A DNA stretch of 64,000 nt from positions 1-64,000 of the forward strand of contig NZ_RWKH01000010.1 in assembly GCF_003984625.1 (NCBI RefSeq). Reading direction: 5' to 3'. Under the pieces are notes generated by a model, which did not search any database, was not told where the DNA came from, and was given only the letters and a program-made list of their open reading frames with translations. Numbering within the stretch: the stretch's first letter is position 1; every line of letters begins with the position of its first letter. The stretch comes from Variovorax sp. DXTD-1. Its GTDB lineage: Bacteria > Pseudomonadota > Gammaproteobacteria > Burkholderiales > Burkholderiaceae_C. Positions 33,310 through 42,500 of the stretch are shown here, in pieces. A program made the translations under genes and the position numbers.

Positions 33310-34968
33310 GTGAAGCGTGCTGTTCCTGCCTTGATCCTGAAACCCCTGGCCGCCTGCGCGGCGCTCGCCACCCTGGCCTTCGCAACGCCGGCCCTGGCCC
33401 AGGAGAAAACGCTGCGCATCGCGATGACCGCGGCCGACATTCCGCGTACCCTGGGCCAGCCCGACCAGGGCTTCGAGGGCAACCGCTTCACCGGCATTCC
33501 GATCTACGACTCGCTCACGCAGTGGGACCTGTCGAAAGCCGATGCGCCGAGCGTGCTGATTCCGGCGCTGGCCAGCTCCTGGGCCGTCGACGCCAAGGAC
33601 AAGACCAAGTGGGTCTTCAAGCTGCGCCCCGGCGTCAAGTTCCATGACGGCTCGGCCTTCAATGCCGACGCCGTGGTGTGGAACGTGCAGAAGGTGCTCG
33701 ACAAGGACGCCCCGCAGTTCGACCCCAGCCAGGTCGGCGTGACCGCCTCGCGCATGCCGACGCTGCGCACCGCGCGCAAGATCGATGACATGACGGTCGA
33801 GCTCACCACCAGCGAGCCCGATGCGTTCCTGCCGATCAACCTGACGAACCTGTTCATGGCCTCTCCCGCGCAGTGGCAGAAGAAGTTCGACGCCGCAGCC
33901 GGCGCCACGCCCGCCGACAAGTCCAAGGCCGCATGGACCGCCTTTGCCGCCGACCCCGCCGGTTCGGGCCCGTTCAAGGTCACGCGCTTCGTGGCCCGCG
34001 AGCGGCTGGAGCTGGCCGCCAACAAGACCTATTGGGATGCCAAGCGCGTGCCCAAGATCGACAAGGTCGTGATGCTGCCGATGCCCGAAGCCAACGCGCG
34101 CACCGCCGCGCTGCTCGGCGGCCAGGTCGACTGGATCGAAGCCCCCGCGCCCGATGCCATGCCGCAGATCACGCAGCGCGGCTTCAAGATTTACTCCAAC
34201 GCGCAGCCGCACGTGTGGCCGTGGCAACTGTCTTTCGCCGAAGGCTCGCCCTGGCTCGACAAGCGCGTGCGCCAGGCCGCCAACCTGTGCATCGACCGCG
34301 GCGGCATGAAGCAGCTGCTCGGCGGCATGATGGCCGAGCCCAAGGGCACCGTGCCGCCCGGCCATCCGTGGTGGGGCAACCCCAAGTTCGACATCAAGTA
34401 CGACGTGAAGGCCGCCCAGGCGCTGATGACGCAGGCTGGCTACTCGGCCGCCAAGCCGATCAAGGTGAAGGTGCAGATCTCAGCCTCGGGTTCGGGCCAG
34501 ATGCAGCCGCTGCCCATGAACGAATTTGCGCAGCAGTCGCTCAAGCAGTGCTTCTTCGACGTGGAGTTCGACGTGATCGAATGGAACACGCTCTTCACCA
34601 ACTGGCGCAAGGGCGCGAAGGACCCGTCGGCCAACGGCGCCAGCGCCACCAACGTGAGCTTCGCGGCGATGGACCCGTTCTTTGCCATGGTGCGCTTCGT
34701 GAGCACCAAGACCTTCCCGCCGGTGTCCAACAACTGGGGCTACTACGGCAACGCCGAGGTCGACAAGCTGGTGGCCGATGCGCGCACCAGCTTCGACGAC
34801 AAGGCACGCGACGGCGCGCTGGCCAAGCTGCATGCGCACATCGTCGATGACGCGCCGTTCGTCTGGATTGCGCACGACGTCGGCCCGCGCGCGATGTCGG
34901 CCAAGGTCAAGAACGTGGTGCAGCCCAAGAGCTGGTTCATCGACATCGCAACCATGACGATGGACTGA
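33310..34968 (+). CDS. ABC peptide-type substrate-binding protein
   Basis: A 552-residue periplasmic solute-binding protein of the SBP_bac_5 (DppA/OppA) family. The signal peptide ends at ATPALAQ. Visible family marks are SLTQWDLSKADAPSVLIPAL, the KWVFKLRPGVKFHDGSAFNA segment (residues about 98-117), GSGPFKVTRFVARE and the ALMTQAGYSAAKPIKVKVQI region. These bind peptides, opines or other amides. Start GTG 33310 with AGGAG at 33299. Its stop overlaps the first permease start by one base. Confidence 0.9.
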   Translation: MKRAVPALILKPLAACAALATLAFATPALAQEKTLRIAMTAADIPRTLGQPDQGFEGNRFTGIPIYDSLTQWDLSKADAPSVLIPALASSWAVDAKDKTKWVFKLRPGVKFHDGSAFNADAVVWNVQKVLDKDAPQFDPSQVGVTASRMPTLRTARKIDDMTVELTTSEPDAFLPINLTNLFMASPAQWQKKFDAAAGATPADKSKAAWTAFAADPAGSGPFKVTRFVARERLELAANKTYWDAKRVPKIDKVVMLPMPEANARTAALLGGQVDWIEAPAPDAMPQITQRGFKIYSNAQPHVWPWQLSFAEGSPWLDKRVRQAANLCIDRGGMKQLLGGMMAEPKGTVPPGHPWWGNPKFDIKYDVKAAQALMTQAGYSAAKPIKVKVQISASGSGQMQPLPMNEFAQQSLKQCFFDVEFDVIEWNTLFTNWRKGAKDPSANGASATNVSFAAMDPFFAMVRFVSTKTFPPVSNNWGYYGNAEVDKLVADARTSFDDKARDGALAKLHAHIVDDAPFVWIAHDVGPRAMSAKVKNVVQPKSWFIDIATMTMD

Positions 34969-35921
34969 TGCTGGCCTATCTGCTGCGCCGCGTGGTCTAC
35001 GCCGTGCCGATCATGATCGGCGTGGCGCTGGTGTGCTTTCTGCTCGTGCACATCGCGCCCGGCGATCCGCTGGTGTCGATTCTTCCGCCCGATGCCTCGG
35101 CCGACCTGCAGGCGCAGCTGCGCGAGCTGTACGGCTTCAACCGTTCATTGCCCGAGCAGTTCGCAATGTGGATCTGGCGTGCGCTGCACGGCGACCTGGG
35201 CGTTTCGATCGCGAGCAACCGCGCGGTGGCGGGCGAGGTGTTCACCGCCGTGGGCAACACACTGCGGCTGGCGGTGGTGGCCACGTTCATCGGCTTCGTG
35301 CTGGGCTGCCTGTTCGGCTTTGTGGCCGGGTACTTCCGCAACTCGTGGATCGACCGCTTCGCCTCGATGCTGTCGGTGCTGGGCGTGAGCGTGCCGCACT
35401 ACTGGCTGGGCATGGTGATGGTGATCGTGTTCTCGTCGCAGCTCATGTGGCTGCCGGCCACCGGCGCGGGCCCGGGTGGCTCGAGCGACTGGGCGTGGGA
35501 CTGGGAGCACGTGCAGTTCCTCATCCTGCCGGCCCTCACCATGTCGGTGATTCCCATGGGCATCATCGCGCGCACGGTGCGCGCGCTGGTGGCCGACATC
35601 CTGGACCAGGAATTCATCGTCGGGCTGCGCGCCAAGGGCCTCACGCACTTCGGCGTGTTCCGGCACATGGTGAAGAACGCGGCGCCCACGGCGCTGGCCG
35701 TGATGGGCCTGCAGCTGGGCTACCTGCTCGGCGGCTCGATCCTGATCGAGGCCGTGTTCTCCTGGCCCGGCACCGGCTTTCTGCTGAACTCCGCCATCTT
35801 CCAGCGCGACCTGCCGCTGTTGCAGGGAACCATTCTGGTGCTGGCGCTGTTCTTCGTGTTGCTGAACCTGCTGGTCGACGTGCTGCAAACCATGCTCGAC
35901 CCGCGAATCGCGCGGGCATGA
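34968..35921 (+). CDS. ABC permease (DppB type)
   Basis: A 317-residue inner-membrane permease with six helices. The N-terminal helix MLAYLLRRVVYAVPIMIGVA is typical of DppB/OppB. The EAA loop that contacts the ATPase is FIVGLRAKGLTHFGVFRHMV (residues about 211-230). The C-terminal end (SILIEAVFSWPGTGFLLNSA) is a strong family mark. ATG 34968 overlaps the previous stop. Its TGA overlaps the next ATG by four bases. Confidence 0.92.
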   Translation: MLAYLLRRVVYAVPIMIGVALVCFLLVHIAPGDPLVSILPPDASADLQAQLRELYGFNRSLPEQFAMWIWRALHGDLGVSIASNRAVAGEVFTAVGNTLRLAVVATFIGFVLGCLFGFVAGYFRNSWIDRFASMLSVLGVSVPHYWLGMVMVIVFSSQLMWLPATGAGPGGSSDWAWDWEHVQFLILPALTMSVIPMGIIARTVRALVADILDQEFIVGLRAKGLTHFGVFRHMVKNAAPTALAVMGLQLGYLLGGSILIEAVFSWPGTGFLLNSAIFQRDLPLLQGTILVLALFFVLLNLLVDVLQTMLDPRIARA

Positions 35922-36835
35922 CCACCATGAGCGCACTCCCCATCCCCTCCCCAGCTGCTGCAGCCGCCGATGTAAAACCGCTGCCGATGCAGCGTTCGCG
36001 CGGCTACTGGACTTCGGCGCTGCTGCGCTTCGCGCGCGATCCGGTCGCCATGGGCGCCGCCTTGATGGTGCTGCTGCTCATAGGCCTGGCCGTGTTCGGC
36101 CCCTGGCTCGCGCCGGCCGACCCTTACGCCTCGTCGATGCTCAAGCGGCTCAAGCCCATCGGCACCGAGGGCTTGCCGCTCGGCAGCGACGAGCTGGGCC
36201 GCGACATGCTGTCGCGCCTGATCGTCGGCGCGCGGCTTTCGCTGTTCATCGGCATCACGCCGGTGATCTGCGCCTTCGTGCTCGGCACGGTGATCGGCAT
36301 CGTCGCGGGCTACGCTGGCGGCCTCACCAACACGCTGATCATGCGCACCATCGACGTGTTCTATGCCTTCCCATCGGTGCTGCTGGCCATTGCACTCTCG
36401 GGCACGCTGGGCGCGGGGGTGGTCAACTCGCTGATCTCGCTGACCATCGTGTTCATTCCGCAGATTGCGCGCGTGGCCGAAAGCGTGACGACGCAGGTGC
36501 GCACGCGCGACTACGTGGAAGCGGCGCGCGCCTCGGGCGCCAACCCGTTCACCATCGTGCGGGTACATGTGCTGGGCAACGTGCTCGGTCCGATCTTCGT
36601 TTACGCCACGAGCCTGATCGCTGTGTCGATGATCCTGGCTTCGGGCCTGTCGTTCCTGGGCCTGGGCGTGAAGCCGCCGGAGCCGGAGTGGGGCCTGATG
36701 CTCAACACGCTGCGCACTGCGATCTATGTGCAGCCGTGGGTTGCTGCGCTGCCTGGGGCGATGATCTTCATCACCTCGATCTCTTTCAATCTTTTGTCCG
36801 ACGGATTGCGGTCGGCAATGGACAACAAGGGATGA
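35918..36835 (+). CDS. ABC permease (DppC type)
   Basis: A 305-residue second permease, paired with the DppB-type one. LGSDELGRDMLSRLIVGARL is the classical DppC/OppC motif. The EAA loop is YVEAARASGANPFTIVRVHV. The C-terminus carries SFLGLGVKPPEPEWGLML, also a family mark. Its ATG sits in the ATGA overlap with the preceding gene. The ATPase genes do not follow at once: a roughly 350-base gap with an inverted-repeat element intervenes. Confidence 0.92.
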   Translation: MTTMSALPIPSPAAAAADVKPLPMQRSRGYWTSALLRFARDPVAMGAALMVLLLIGLAVFGPWLAPADPYASSMLKRLKPIGTEGLPLGSDELGRDMLSRLIVGARLSLFIGITPVICAFVLGTVIGIVAGYAGGLTNTLIMRTIDVFYAFPSVLLAIALSGTLGAGVVNSLISLTIVFIPQIARVAESVTTQVRTRDYVEAARASGANPFTIVRVHVLGNVLGPIFVYATSLIAVSMILASGLSFLGLGVKPPEPEWGLMLNTLRTAIYVQPWVAALPGAMIFITSISFNLLSDGLRSAMDNKG

Positions 36836-36901
36836 AGATGGGTGCTTGTTTTGCTTGTGTTGTTTGTTGCGGGCCGTCTTCGGGGTGCGCACCCGCCGAC
36901 G

Positions 36902-37110
36902 GGGTACCTTTCTCCGCGAATGTCCCCCGGCCTGCGGCCTCCTCCTTTATTTCGCTGCGCAAAGCACCCCATCGACGGGCGCGTTGCACGGAGCGGTCGT
37001 TCATCAGCCGTACACCAGCCGCGTGCCCCAGTGCACAGGGCATCGGGTGCTCCCCGCAGCGAAATAAAGGAGGAGCCGAAGGCGGGGGACATTCGCGGAG
37101 GGGAGTACCC
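36902..37110. repeat. Long inverted-repeat element inside ABC operon
   Basis: Two arms of about 65-70 bases face each other: left arm 36902-36970 (from GGGTACCTTTCTCCGCGAAT) and right arm 37046-37110 (ending GACATTCGCGGAGGGGAGTA and CCC). The reverse complement of one matches the other except for a few substitutions and small indels. The loop between them is about 75 bases. The arms carry GCGAAATAAAGGAGGAG and GGGGGACATTCGCGGA, which read as a stable stem when transcribed. Translation of this DNA gives only low-information frames, so I treat it as non-coding. It lies between the DppC-type and DppF-type genes. Confidence 0.85.
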
Positions 37111-37184
37111 GGTGGCCTTTGCACACGCCCTGAACAACAGCGCCAGAAACAGCAGCGCCCAGAACAAGAGCAACAAAGGACAAC

Positions 37185-38225
37185 ATGGACGCACTGAAAG
37201 ACATTGGCGGCCCCGCACAACCACTGCTCACCATCACGGGCTTGGTCAAGCACTTCCCACTCAAGAAAGACCCTCTGGGTCGTGGCGGCGGCGTGGTGCG
37301 TGCAGTAGACGGCGTCGATTTCGAAGTCCTTAAAGGTGAAACGCTGGGTGTGGTCGGCGAGTCGGGCTGCGGCAAGTCGACCACTGCGCGGCTGCTGATG
37401 CAGCTCATTGCACCGACGCGGGGCGAAGTGATTTTCGACGGCCGCGAAGTCGGCGGCCGCGAACTTCCGCTCAAGGAATTTCGGCGCCAGGTGCAGATGG
37501 TGTTCCAGGACAGCTATGCCTCGCTCAACCCGCGTCTCACCATCGAGGACTCGGTTGCCTTCGGTCCGCAGGTGCATGGCGTGAGCCGGCGCGAATCTGT
37601 GGCGCGTGCGCGCGACCTGCTCGCGCGCGTGGGCCTGGAGCCGCAGCGCTTCGCCGAACGGTATCCGCATGAGCTCTCGGGCGGACAGCGCCAGCGCGTC
37701 AACATTGCGCGTGCGCTTGCACTGCAGCCGCGCATGGTGATTCTGGACGAGGCCGTGTCGGCGCTCGACAAATCGGTCGAAGCGCAAGTCATCAACCTGC
37801 TGCTCGATCTCAAGGCCGAGTTTGGTTTGACCTATCTTTTCATCAGCCATGACCTCAACGTGGTGCGCTACGTGAGCGACCGCGTCATGGTCATGTACCT
37901 CGGCCAGGTGGCCGAGATCGGGCCAGCCGACGCGCTCTACGACGCGCCAGCACATCCCTACACCCGCGCCCTGCTCTCTTCGATGCCCTCCATGGACCCC
38001 GACAACCGCACCATGGAGGCGGCGCTGGCCGGCGACCCGCCGAATCCGATCAACCCGCCCTCGGGCTGCCGCTTTCATCCACGCTGCGCGCTGGCCGCGC
38101 CGGTGTGCAGCCAAGTGGTGCCCGAGCCCGTCGCCACGGGTTCGTTGCACGCGGCGAGCTGCCTTGTTCTCGAGCCCGGGAGCGGGCACCCGATGGCGCA
38201 AGCGCCGATGAGGCAGGCAGCATGA
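37185..38225 (+). CDS. ABC ATPase (DppF/OppF type)
   Basis: A 346-residue ATP-binding subunit. The Walker A is GESGCGKST at residues 58-66; the signature is [15 protein letters not shown], and Walker B runs [11 protein letters not shown]. The C-terminal [17 protein letters not shown] is the oligopeptide-transporter Cys-rich end. Its TGA overlaps the next ATG by four bases. The inverted-repeat element is about 75 bases upstream and could separate its expression from the permeases. Confidence 0.92.
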   Translation: MDALKDIGGPAQPLLTITGLVKHFPLKKDPLGRGGGVVRAVDGVDFEVLKGETLGVVGESGCGKSTTARLLMQLIAPTRGEVIFDGREVGGRELPLKEFRRQVQMVFQDSYASLNPRLTIEDSVAFGPQVHGVSRRESVARARDLLARVGLEPQRFAERYPHELSGGQRQRVNIARALALQPRMVILDEAVSALDKSVEAQVINLLLDLKAEFGLTYLFISHDLNVVRYVSDRVMVMYLGQVAEIGPADALYDAPAHPYTRALLSSMPSMDPDNRTMEAALAGDPPNPINPPSGCRFHPRCALAAPVCSQVVPEPVATGSLHAASCLVLEPGSGHPMAQAPMRQAA

Positions 38226-39274
38226 GCGACAGCAGCAGCACCAACAACGGCAGCACCAACGTCATTCCCGCCGGCGAGCCGATGGTCCGCCTGCGCGACC
38301 TCAGCGTCACCTTCAGCGGCGGCCGCAAGCCCGTGCATGCGGTCAGCGGCGTGAGCCTGGAAGTGCAGCGCGGCGAAGTGGTCGCGCTCATCGGCGAATC
38401 GGGCTCCGGCAAGAGCGTGACCATGCGCACGCTGCTGCGCCTGCACCCGGAGCGCCGCACGCGCATGGGCGGGCAGGTGCAGGTGGCCGGGCGCGACGTG
38501 CTCGCGATGCCGGCGCGCGAGCTCGACGACTTTCGCGGCAAGGTCGCCTCGATGATCTTCCAGGAGCCGCTGCTCGCGCTCGACCCGGTGTATTCGGTCG
38601 GCGCGCAAATCGTCGAATCGATCCGCCGGCACGAGAAGAAAGTGACGGCGGCCGAGGCGCACCAGCGTGCGCTCGCGCTGTTCGAGCGCGTGCGTATTCC
38701 AAGCCCCGAGCGGCGGCTGGCCGCGTATCCGCACGAGATGTCCGGCGGCATGCGCCAGCGCGCCATGATTGCGCTGGCGCTGGCGTGCAAGCCCCAGTTG
38801 CTGCTGGCCGACGAGCCGACCACCGCGCTCGACGCCACGGTGCAGATCCAGATCCTTTTGCTGCTGCGCGAACTGCAACGCGACCTCGGCCTGTCGGTGA
38901 TCTTCGTCACGCACGACATCGGCGCCGCGGTGGAGGTGGCCGACCGCATTGCCGTGATGTATGCGGGCCGCATCGTCGAGGAAGGCACGGCACGCGAGCT
39001 GATCCGTTCGCCGCGCCACCCTTACACCATCGCGCTGCTCAAGAGCCGCGCGCATGGGGCGCTGGCGCGCGGCGCGCGGCTCGACACCATTGGCGGCGCG
39101 CCGCCCGATCTCTCGGCGCTGCCGCCGGGCTGCGCCTTTGCCGAACGCTGCGCGCTTGCCACCGACGCCTGCCGCGTCGCGCAGCCGCCGGTGGTCGAGC
39201 TCGCGCCCAACCACCGCGCGCGCTGCATCCACACCGCCGCCGCAGCAGCCATTGCGCCCACGCTGGTCGCCTGA
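38222..39274 (+). CDS. ABC ATPase (DppD/OppD type)
   Basis: A 350-residue ATP-binding subunit. Walker A is GESGSGKSV, the signature MSGGMRQRAMIALAL (weak-type SGGMRQR common in OppD), and Walker B is LLADEPTTALD. The C-terminal LPPGCAFAERCALATDACRV is the usual zinc-like Cys cluster. ATG 38222 lies in the ATGA overlap; the frame is open upstream but overlaps the preceding gene. With the other four genes this completes one importer. Confidence 0.92.
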   Translation: MSDSSSTNNGSTNVIPAGEPMVRLRDLSVTFSGGRKPVHAVSGVSLEVQRGEVVALIGESGSGKSVTMRTLLRLHPERRTRMGGQVQVAGRDVLAMPARELDDFRGKVASMIFQEPLLALDPVYSVGAQIVESIRRHEKKVTAAEAHQRALALFERVRIPSPERRLAAYPHEMSGGMRQRAMIALALACKPQLLLADEPTTALDATVQIQILLLLRELQRDLGLSVIFVTHDIGAAVEVADRIAVMYAGRIVEEGTARELIRSPRHPYTIALLKSRAHGALARGARLDTIGGAPPDLSALPPGCAFAERCALATDACRVAQPPVVELAPNHRARCIHTAAAAAIAPTLVA

Positions 39275-39304
39275 CCCGCCCTGCACAACTCCTACCTACG
39301 CACC

Positions 39305-40486
39305 ATGCCCTTGCACGACCCGGCCCACGCCTTCGTTCCGTATCCCGACGTGCCTGTGCCGCATGCGCCCACCGGCCCGCTCGCCGACCTGAGCTTTGCG
39401 GCCAAGGACCTGTTCGACGTGGCCGGCTACCCCACCGGCGGCGGCAGCCCCATCGTGCTGGCAATGTCGGGCATCAAGAGCCGCACCGCGCCCACCGTGC
39501 AAAAGCTGCTCGACGCGGGCGCGCGCTTCGCGGGCAAGACGGTGACCGACGAACTCGCGTTCTCGATGAACGGCAACAACGCACATTTCGGCGCACCGAT
39601 CAACGGTGCCGCCAAAGACCGCATCACGGGCGGCTCGTCGTCGGGGTCGGCCTCGGCGGTGTCGTCGAGCCTTTGCGACTTTGCACTCGGCACCGACACC
39701 GGCGGCTCGGTGCGTGCGCCGGCCAACCACTGCGGCCTGTACGGCCTGCGCCCGACGCACGGCCGCGTGAGCCTGGAGGGCGCGCTCGACCTTGCGCCAA
39801 GCTTCGATACCTGCGGCTGGTTCGCGCGCGATGTCGGCACCTTTGCGCGCGTGGCCGACGTGCTGCTGGGCGCCGACGCATTGGCCCTGCCCGAGCGCGT
39901 GCGCCTGCTGGGTCCCGACGACGTGTGGGCCCTGGCCGCGCCCACCGCCACGAAGGCGCTGCAAGGCGTGATCGACCGTGTGCAGGGCCTGCTCGGTCCC
40001 GCGCGGGGCACGACGGTGGCAATGGAATCGTTCGACGCGATGTACTGGAACTTTCGCTACCTGCAGTCGCGCGAGGCCTGGCTCACCGACGGCCCGCTGA
40101 TCGAGCGCTATGCACCGCCGCTGGGCCCGGGCGTGGCCGAGCGCTTTGCGTGGTCGCGCGACGTGACCGATGCGCAGGTGGCGGCCGCGCGCGTCTTTCG
40201 CACCGCGTTTCGCGCGCACCTGGCCGCGCTGCTGGGCACCGACGGCGTGCTGCTGATGCCGACCATGCCCGACATTGCGCCGCTGCGCAGCGAGAGCGAG
40301 GCCGGGCTGGAGGACTACCGCAACCGCGCCATACGCATGCTGTGCATTGCAGGCCTCAGCGGCTTTCCGCAGCTGTCGATGCCGCTGGCTTCTCGCGACG
40401 GCGCGCCGCTGGGCATTTCGCTGCTCGGGCCGGCAGGCTCTGACCGCTCATTGATCCGGATGGCCGAGCGCATCGCCGCCAGCTGA
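39305..40486 (+). CDS. Amidase signature family enzyme
   Basis: A 393-residue amidase. The catalytic triad is Lys34 (FAAKDLFDVAG), cis-Ser111 in GGSSSGSASAV and nucleophile Ser135 in TDTGGSVRAPA. The 24-residue distance between the two Ser residues is the usual one. The family hydrolyses carbon-nitrogen bonds of amides; some members are deaminases. As the last gene of the ABC importer operon it probably cleaves the imported compound; the substrate is unknown. The start gives a short leader (MPLHDPAHAFVPYPD) and no signal peptide, so it is cytosolic. Confidence 0.88.
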   Translation: MPLHDPAHAFVPYPDVPVPHAPTGPLADLSFAAKDLFDVAGYPTGGGSPIVLAMSGIKSRTAPTVQKLLDAGARFAGKTVTDELAFSMNGNNAHFGAPINGAAKDRITGGSSSGSASAVSSSLCDFALGTDTGGSVRAPANHCGLYGLRPTHGRVSLEGALDLAPSFDTCGWFARDVGTFARVADVLLGADALALPERVRLLGPDDVWALAAPTATKALQGVIDRVQGLLGPARGTTVAMESFDAMYWNFRYLQSREAWLTDGPLIERYAPPLGPGVAERFAWSRDVTDAQVAAARVFRTAFRAHLAALLGTDGVLLMPTMPDIAPLRSESEAGLEDYRNRAIRMLCIAGLSGFPQLSMPLASRDGAPLGISLLGPAGSDRSLIRMAERIAAS

Positions 40487-40506
40487 CGCATTGCGGCGCA
40501 GCGCGC

Positions 40507-41025
40507 CTAGCCTTTCCAGTCGACGACCGCCGGCGCCGGGAGCGCGCAGAGGTCGCAATCGACAGCCCCAGCGGCGCGCTCGATCACCACGAAGTCGCCC
40601 GCGTCCACCGCCAGCAGCGCGTGGTGCCAGGTGCCGGGCGCAAGCACCACGCCCTGCCTTCCGTCGGTAACGAAAGCGGCCAGTTCGCCGGCCGACGCGG
40701 GCGCTTCGCCCGCACGCGCGACCACGATCACGAAGCGCCGCTCGCCCAGCGGCACGAAGGTCTGGCTGCCGAGCGCATGGCGCTCCATCTCGGCCACTGC
40801 GTGCGGAAAGCTGCGCGCCGCGGCACGGAACAGCGCGAGCATCGGGCGGCCGCCGGCGGCATCGAGCTGCAGGTTGTCGAGCAGGTCGAAGCGCCTTGCG
40901 TTGCCGCCGTTGATGTTGCGGCCACCAGCGGCGGGCGCCTCGATCACGGTGCCGTAGGGCGCAAAGGCCTGCGGTGTCAGCGGCGCGACCCGCAAGGCGG
41001 TTCCGCCGGAAGCTTGTTCGTTCAT
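40507..41025 (-). CDS. allA: Ureidoglycolate lyase
   Basis: A 172-residue enzyme of the AllA family, which splits ureidoglycolate to glyoxylate and urea in allantoin breakdown. The marks are ALRVAPLTPQAFAPYGTVIE at the N-terminus, GGNARRFDLLD, RHALGSQTFVPLGERRFVIV (central cupin strand) and VLAPGTWHHALLAVDAGDF. Its ATG overlaps the udgX stop by four bases, so it is translated with the DNA-repair pair upstream. It converges with the amidase gene (21-base gap). Confidence 0.88.
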   Translation of the reverse strand: MNEQASGGTALRVAPLTPQAFAPYGTVIEAPAAGGRNINGGNARRFDLLDNLQLDAAGGRPMLALFRAAARSFPHAVAEMERHALGSQTFVPLGERRFVIVVARAGEAPASAGELAAFVTDGRQGVVLAPGTWHHALLAVDAGDFVVIERAAGAVDCDLCALPAPAVVDWKG

Positions 41026-42485
41026 GCGGCGATTGCAGCAGAAAGCGTGCCGCGCGCCAACGCAAGATCGGCCAGCCAGCGCCCGAAGGCTTCGCCCTGC
41101 TCCGGGTACGGCAGGCGCAGCAGCGCTGAAGGATGCAGGGTGACGAACACGGGCCGGCCATCGCCGCGCTCGTGCAGCCACGCACCGCGCTCGGCCTGCA
41201 CCGCCACCGGCCGCCCCAGCAGCGTGCGCGCGGCCGTCGCGCCCAGCGCCACCAGACCCTGCGGGCGCACCAGCGAAATCTCGCTGTCGAGCCAGTGCGC
41301 GCAGGCTTCGGCCTCGCGCTGGCCCGCGGTCTTGTGGATGCGGCGCTTGCCGCGCAGCTCGTACTTGAAGTGCTTGACTGCGTTGGCCAGGTACACGGTG
41401 TCGCGCGCCCAGCCCAGCTGCGCCATTGCACGGTCGAGCAGCTGGCCCGCGGGCCCGACGAAGGGGCGGCCCGCGAGGTCTTCCTGGTCGCCCGGTTGTT
41501 CGCCGACCAGCATGTGCGTGGCGCCGAGGGGGCCTTCGCCGCACACGGCCTGTGTGGCTAGCGCGCCGATCGGGCAATCGCGGCAAGCGTGCGCCGCCGC
41601 GCGAAGCTCGCCAAGGCCGGCGGGCGCCACGCCCGGCGCCGGCCGCAGGTGCAGCGCGATGGGCGCGCGGATGCGGCGCGGCGCGGTGGGCGGCGCCTCG
41701 ATCATCGACTGGCTGCGCGACGTGGCCGCTTCGGCCAGCGGCTGGATCAGCGCGGCCTCTGGCAGGTTGTGCCAGTAGCGGCGCGGCATTTCGCGCCGCA
41801 TCATCGCGAGCTTGAGGCGTGCCGGGTTGAAGATGTGTTCGTAGTAGGTGAGCCAGAGCTGCTCGCCGGCATCGGGCGGCGGTTTCTCGCGGCGGTCGGC
41901 GCCGCCCTGGAAGGCCAGCGCCTGGCCGTTCCATTCGACGCAGCGCTCGGGCGTGAGGATGGCCCAGCGCATTTGCGCGAAGCGCCGCGAAAAAAACGGC
42001 GCATTGGCCTCAACGATGCGGTGCTCGGGCTCGAACCACGCCACGTGGCGCTCCAGGCCGTCGTCGCCCAGTACGCGGGTAAAGCGCACGAAGGCGCGCA
42101 TCTTGTGGATGTCGCGGTGCACGGCCTTGGCCATCTGCCGGGCCTGCATCAGGTCGGCGTCGAGCGGGTCGTGCCGCAACGCGGGCTCGTGCGAAAGGCG
42201 CCACAGCAGCCGGTACAAGAGCGCAAAGCGCTGCGAGTCGCGGTGCAGGATGACGTCGCCGCACAGCTCGACGAACCATGCGGGCACAGGCTGATGCTGC
42301 GCGGCGGAGGCAAGCGCTGCTGGCGGCGCCGCATCGCTCGCAGCACCGAACAGATCGGCGGCATCGCCAGCGGCCTGCGCCGCGTTCCATTCGACGCGGT
42401 CCGGCGGCACGCCCGCGGCAAGCAGCTGCCGCGCGTGGCGGCGAAAGGCGTCGAGATCGACCGGGTCGTCGAGCCGCACTTGCAT
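41022..42485 (-). CDS. udgX: UdgX uracil-DNA glycosylase with N-terminal DUF4130 domain
   Basis: A 487-residue two-domain protein. The N-terminal part (about residues 1-270) is the DUF4130/TIGR03915-type domain (MRAFVRFTRVLGDDGLERHV, HNLPEAALIQPLAEAAT). The C-terminal 200 residues are a family-4-like uracil-DNA glycosylase: MLVGEQPGDQEDLAGRPFVG (motif A) and VTLHPSALLRLPYPEQG (motif B). It carries the UdgX loop KRRIH with His384, the residue that links covalently to uracil in UdgX enzymes. Several Cys residues (HACRDCPIGAL) should ligate the Fe-S cluster. The gene follows the radical-SAM gene by 15 bases. Confidence 0.9.
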   Translation of the reverse strand: MQVRLDDPVDLDAFRRHARQLLAAGVPPDRVEWNAAQAAGDAADLFGAASDAAPPAALASAAQHQPVPAWFVELCGDVILHRDSQRFALLYRLLWRLSHEPALRHDPLDADLMQARQMAKAVHRDIHKMRAFVRFTRVLGDDGLERHVAWFEPEHRIVEANAPFFSRRFAQMRWAILTPERCVEWNGQALAFQGGADRREKPPPDAGEQLWLTYYEHIFNPARLKLAMMRREMPRRYWHNLPEAALIQPLAEAATSRSQSMIEAPPTAPRRIRAPIALHLRPAPGVAPAGLGELRAAAHACRDCPIGALATQAVCGEGPLGATHMLVGEQPGDQEDLAGRPFVGPAGQLLDRAMAQLGWARDTVYLANAVKHFKYELRGKRRIHKTAGQREAEACAHWLDSEISLVRPQGLVALGATAARTLLGRPVAVQAERGAWLHERGDGRPVFVTLHPSALLRLPYPEQGEAFGRWLADLALARGTLSAAIAA

Positions 42486-42500
42486 GGCGAATACCTCAGC

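Noticed and set aside
36724..37333. Several open frames covering the inverted-repeat element
   Set aside because: Both strands are open because of the repeat's composition, and the frames run into the adjacent ABC genes in the wrong phase. The DNA is better explained as a non-coding repeat.
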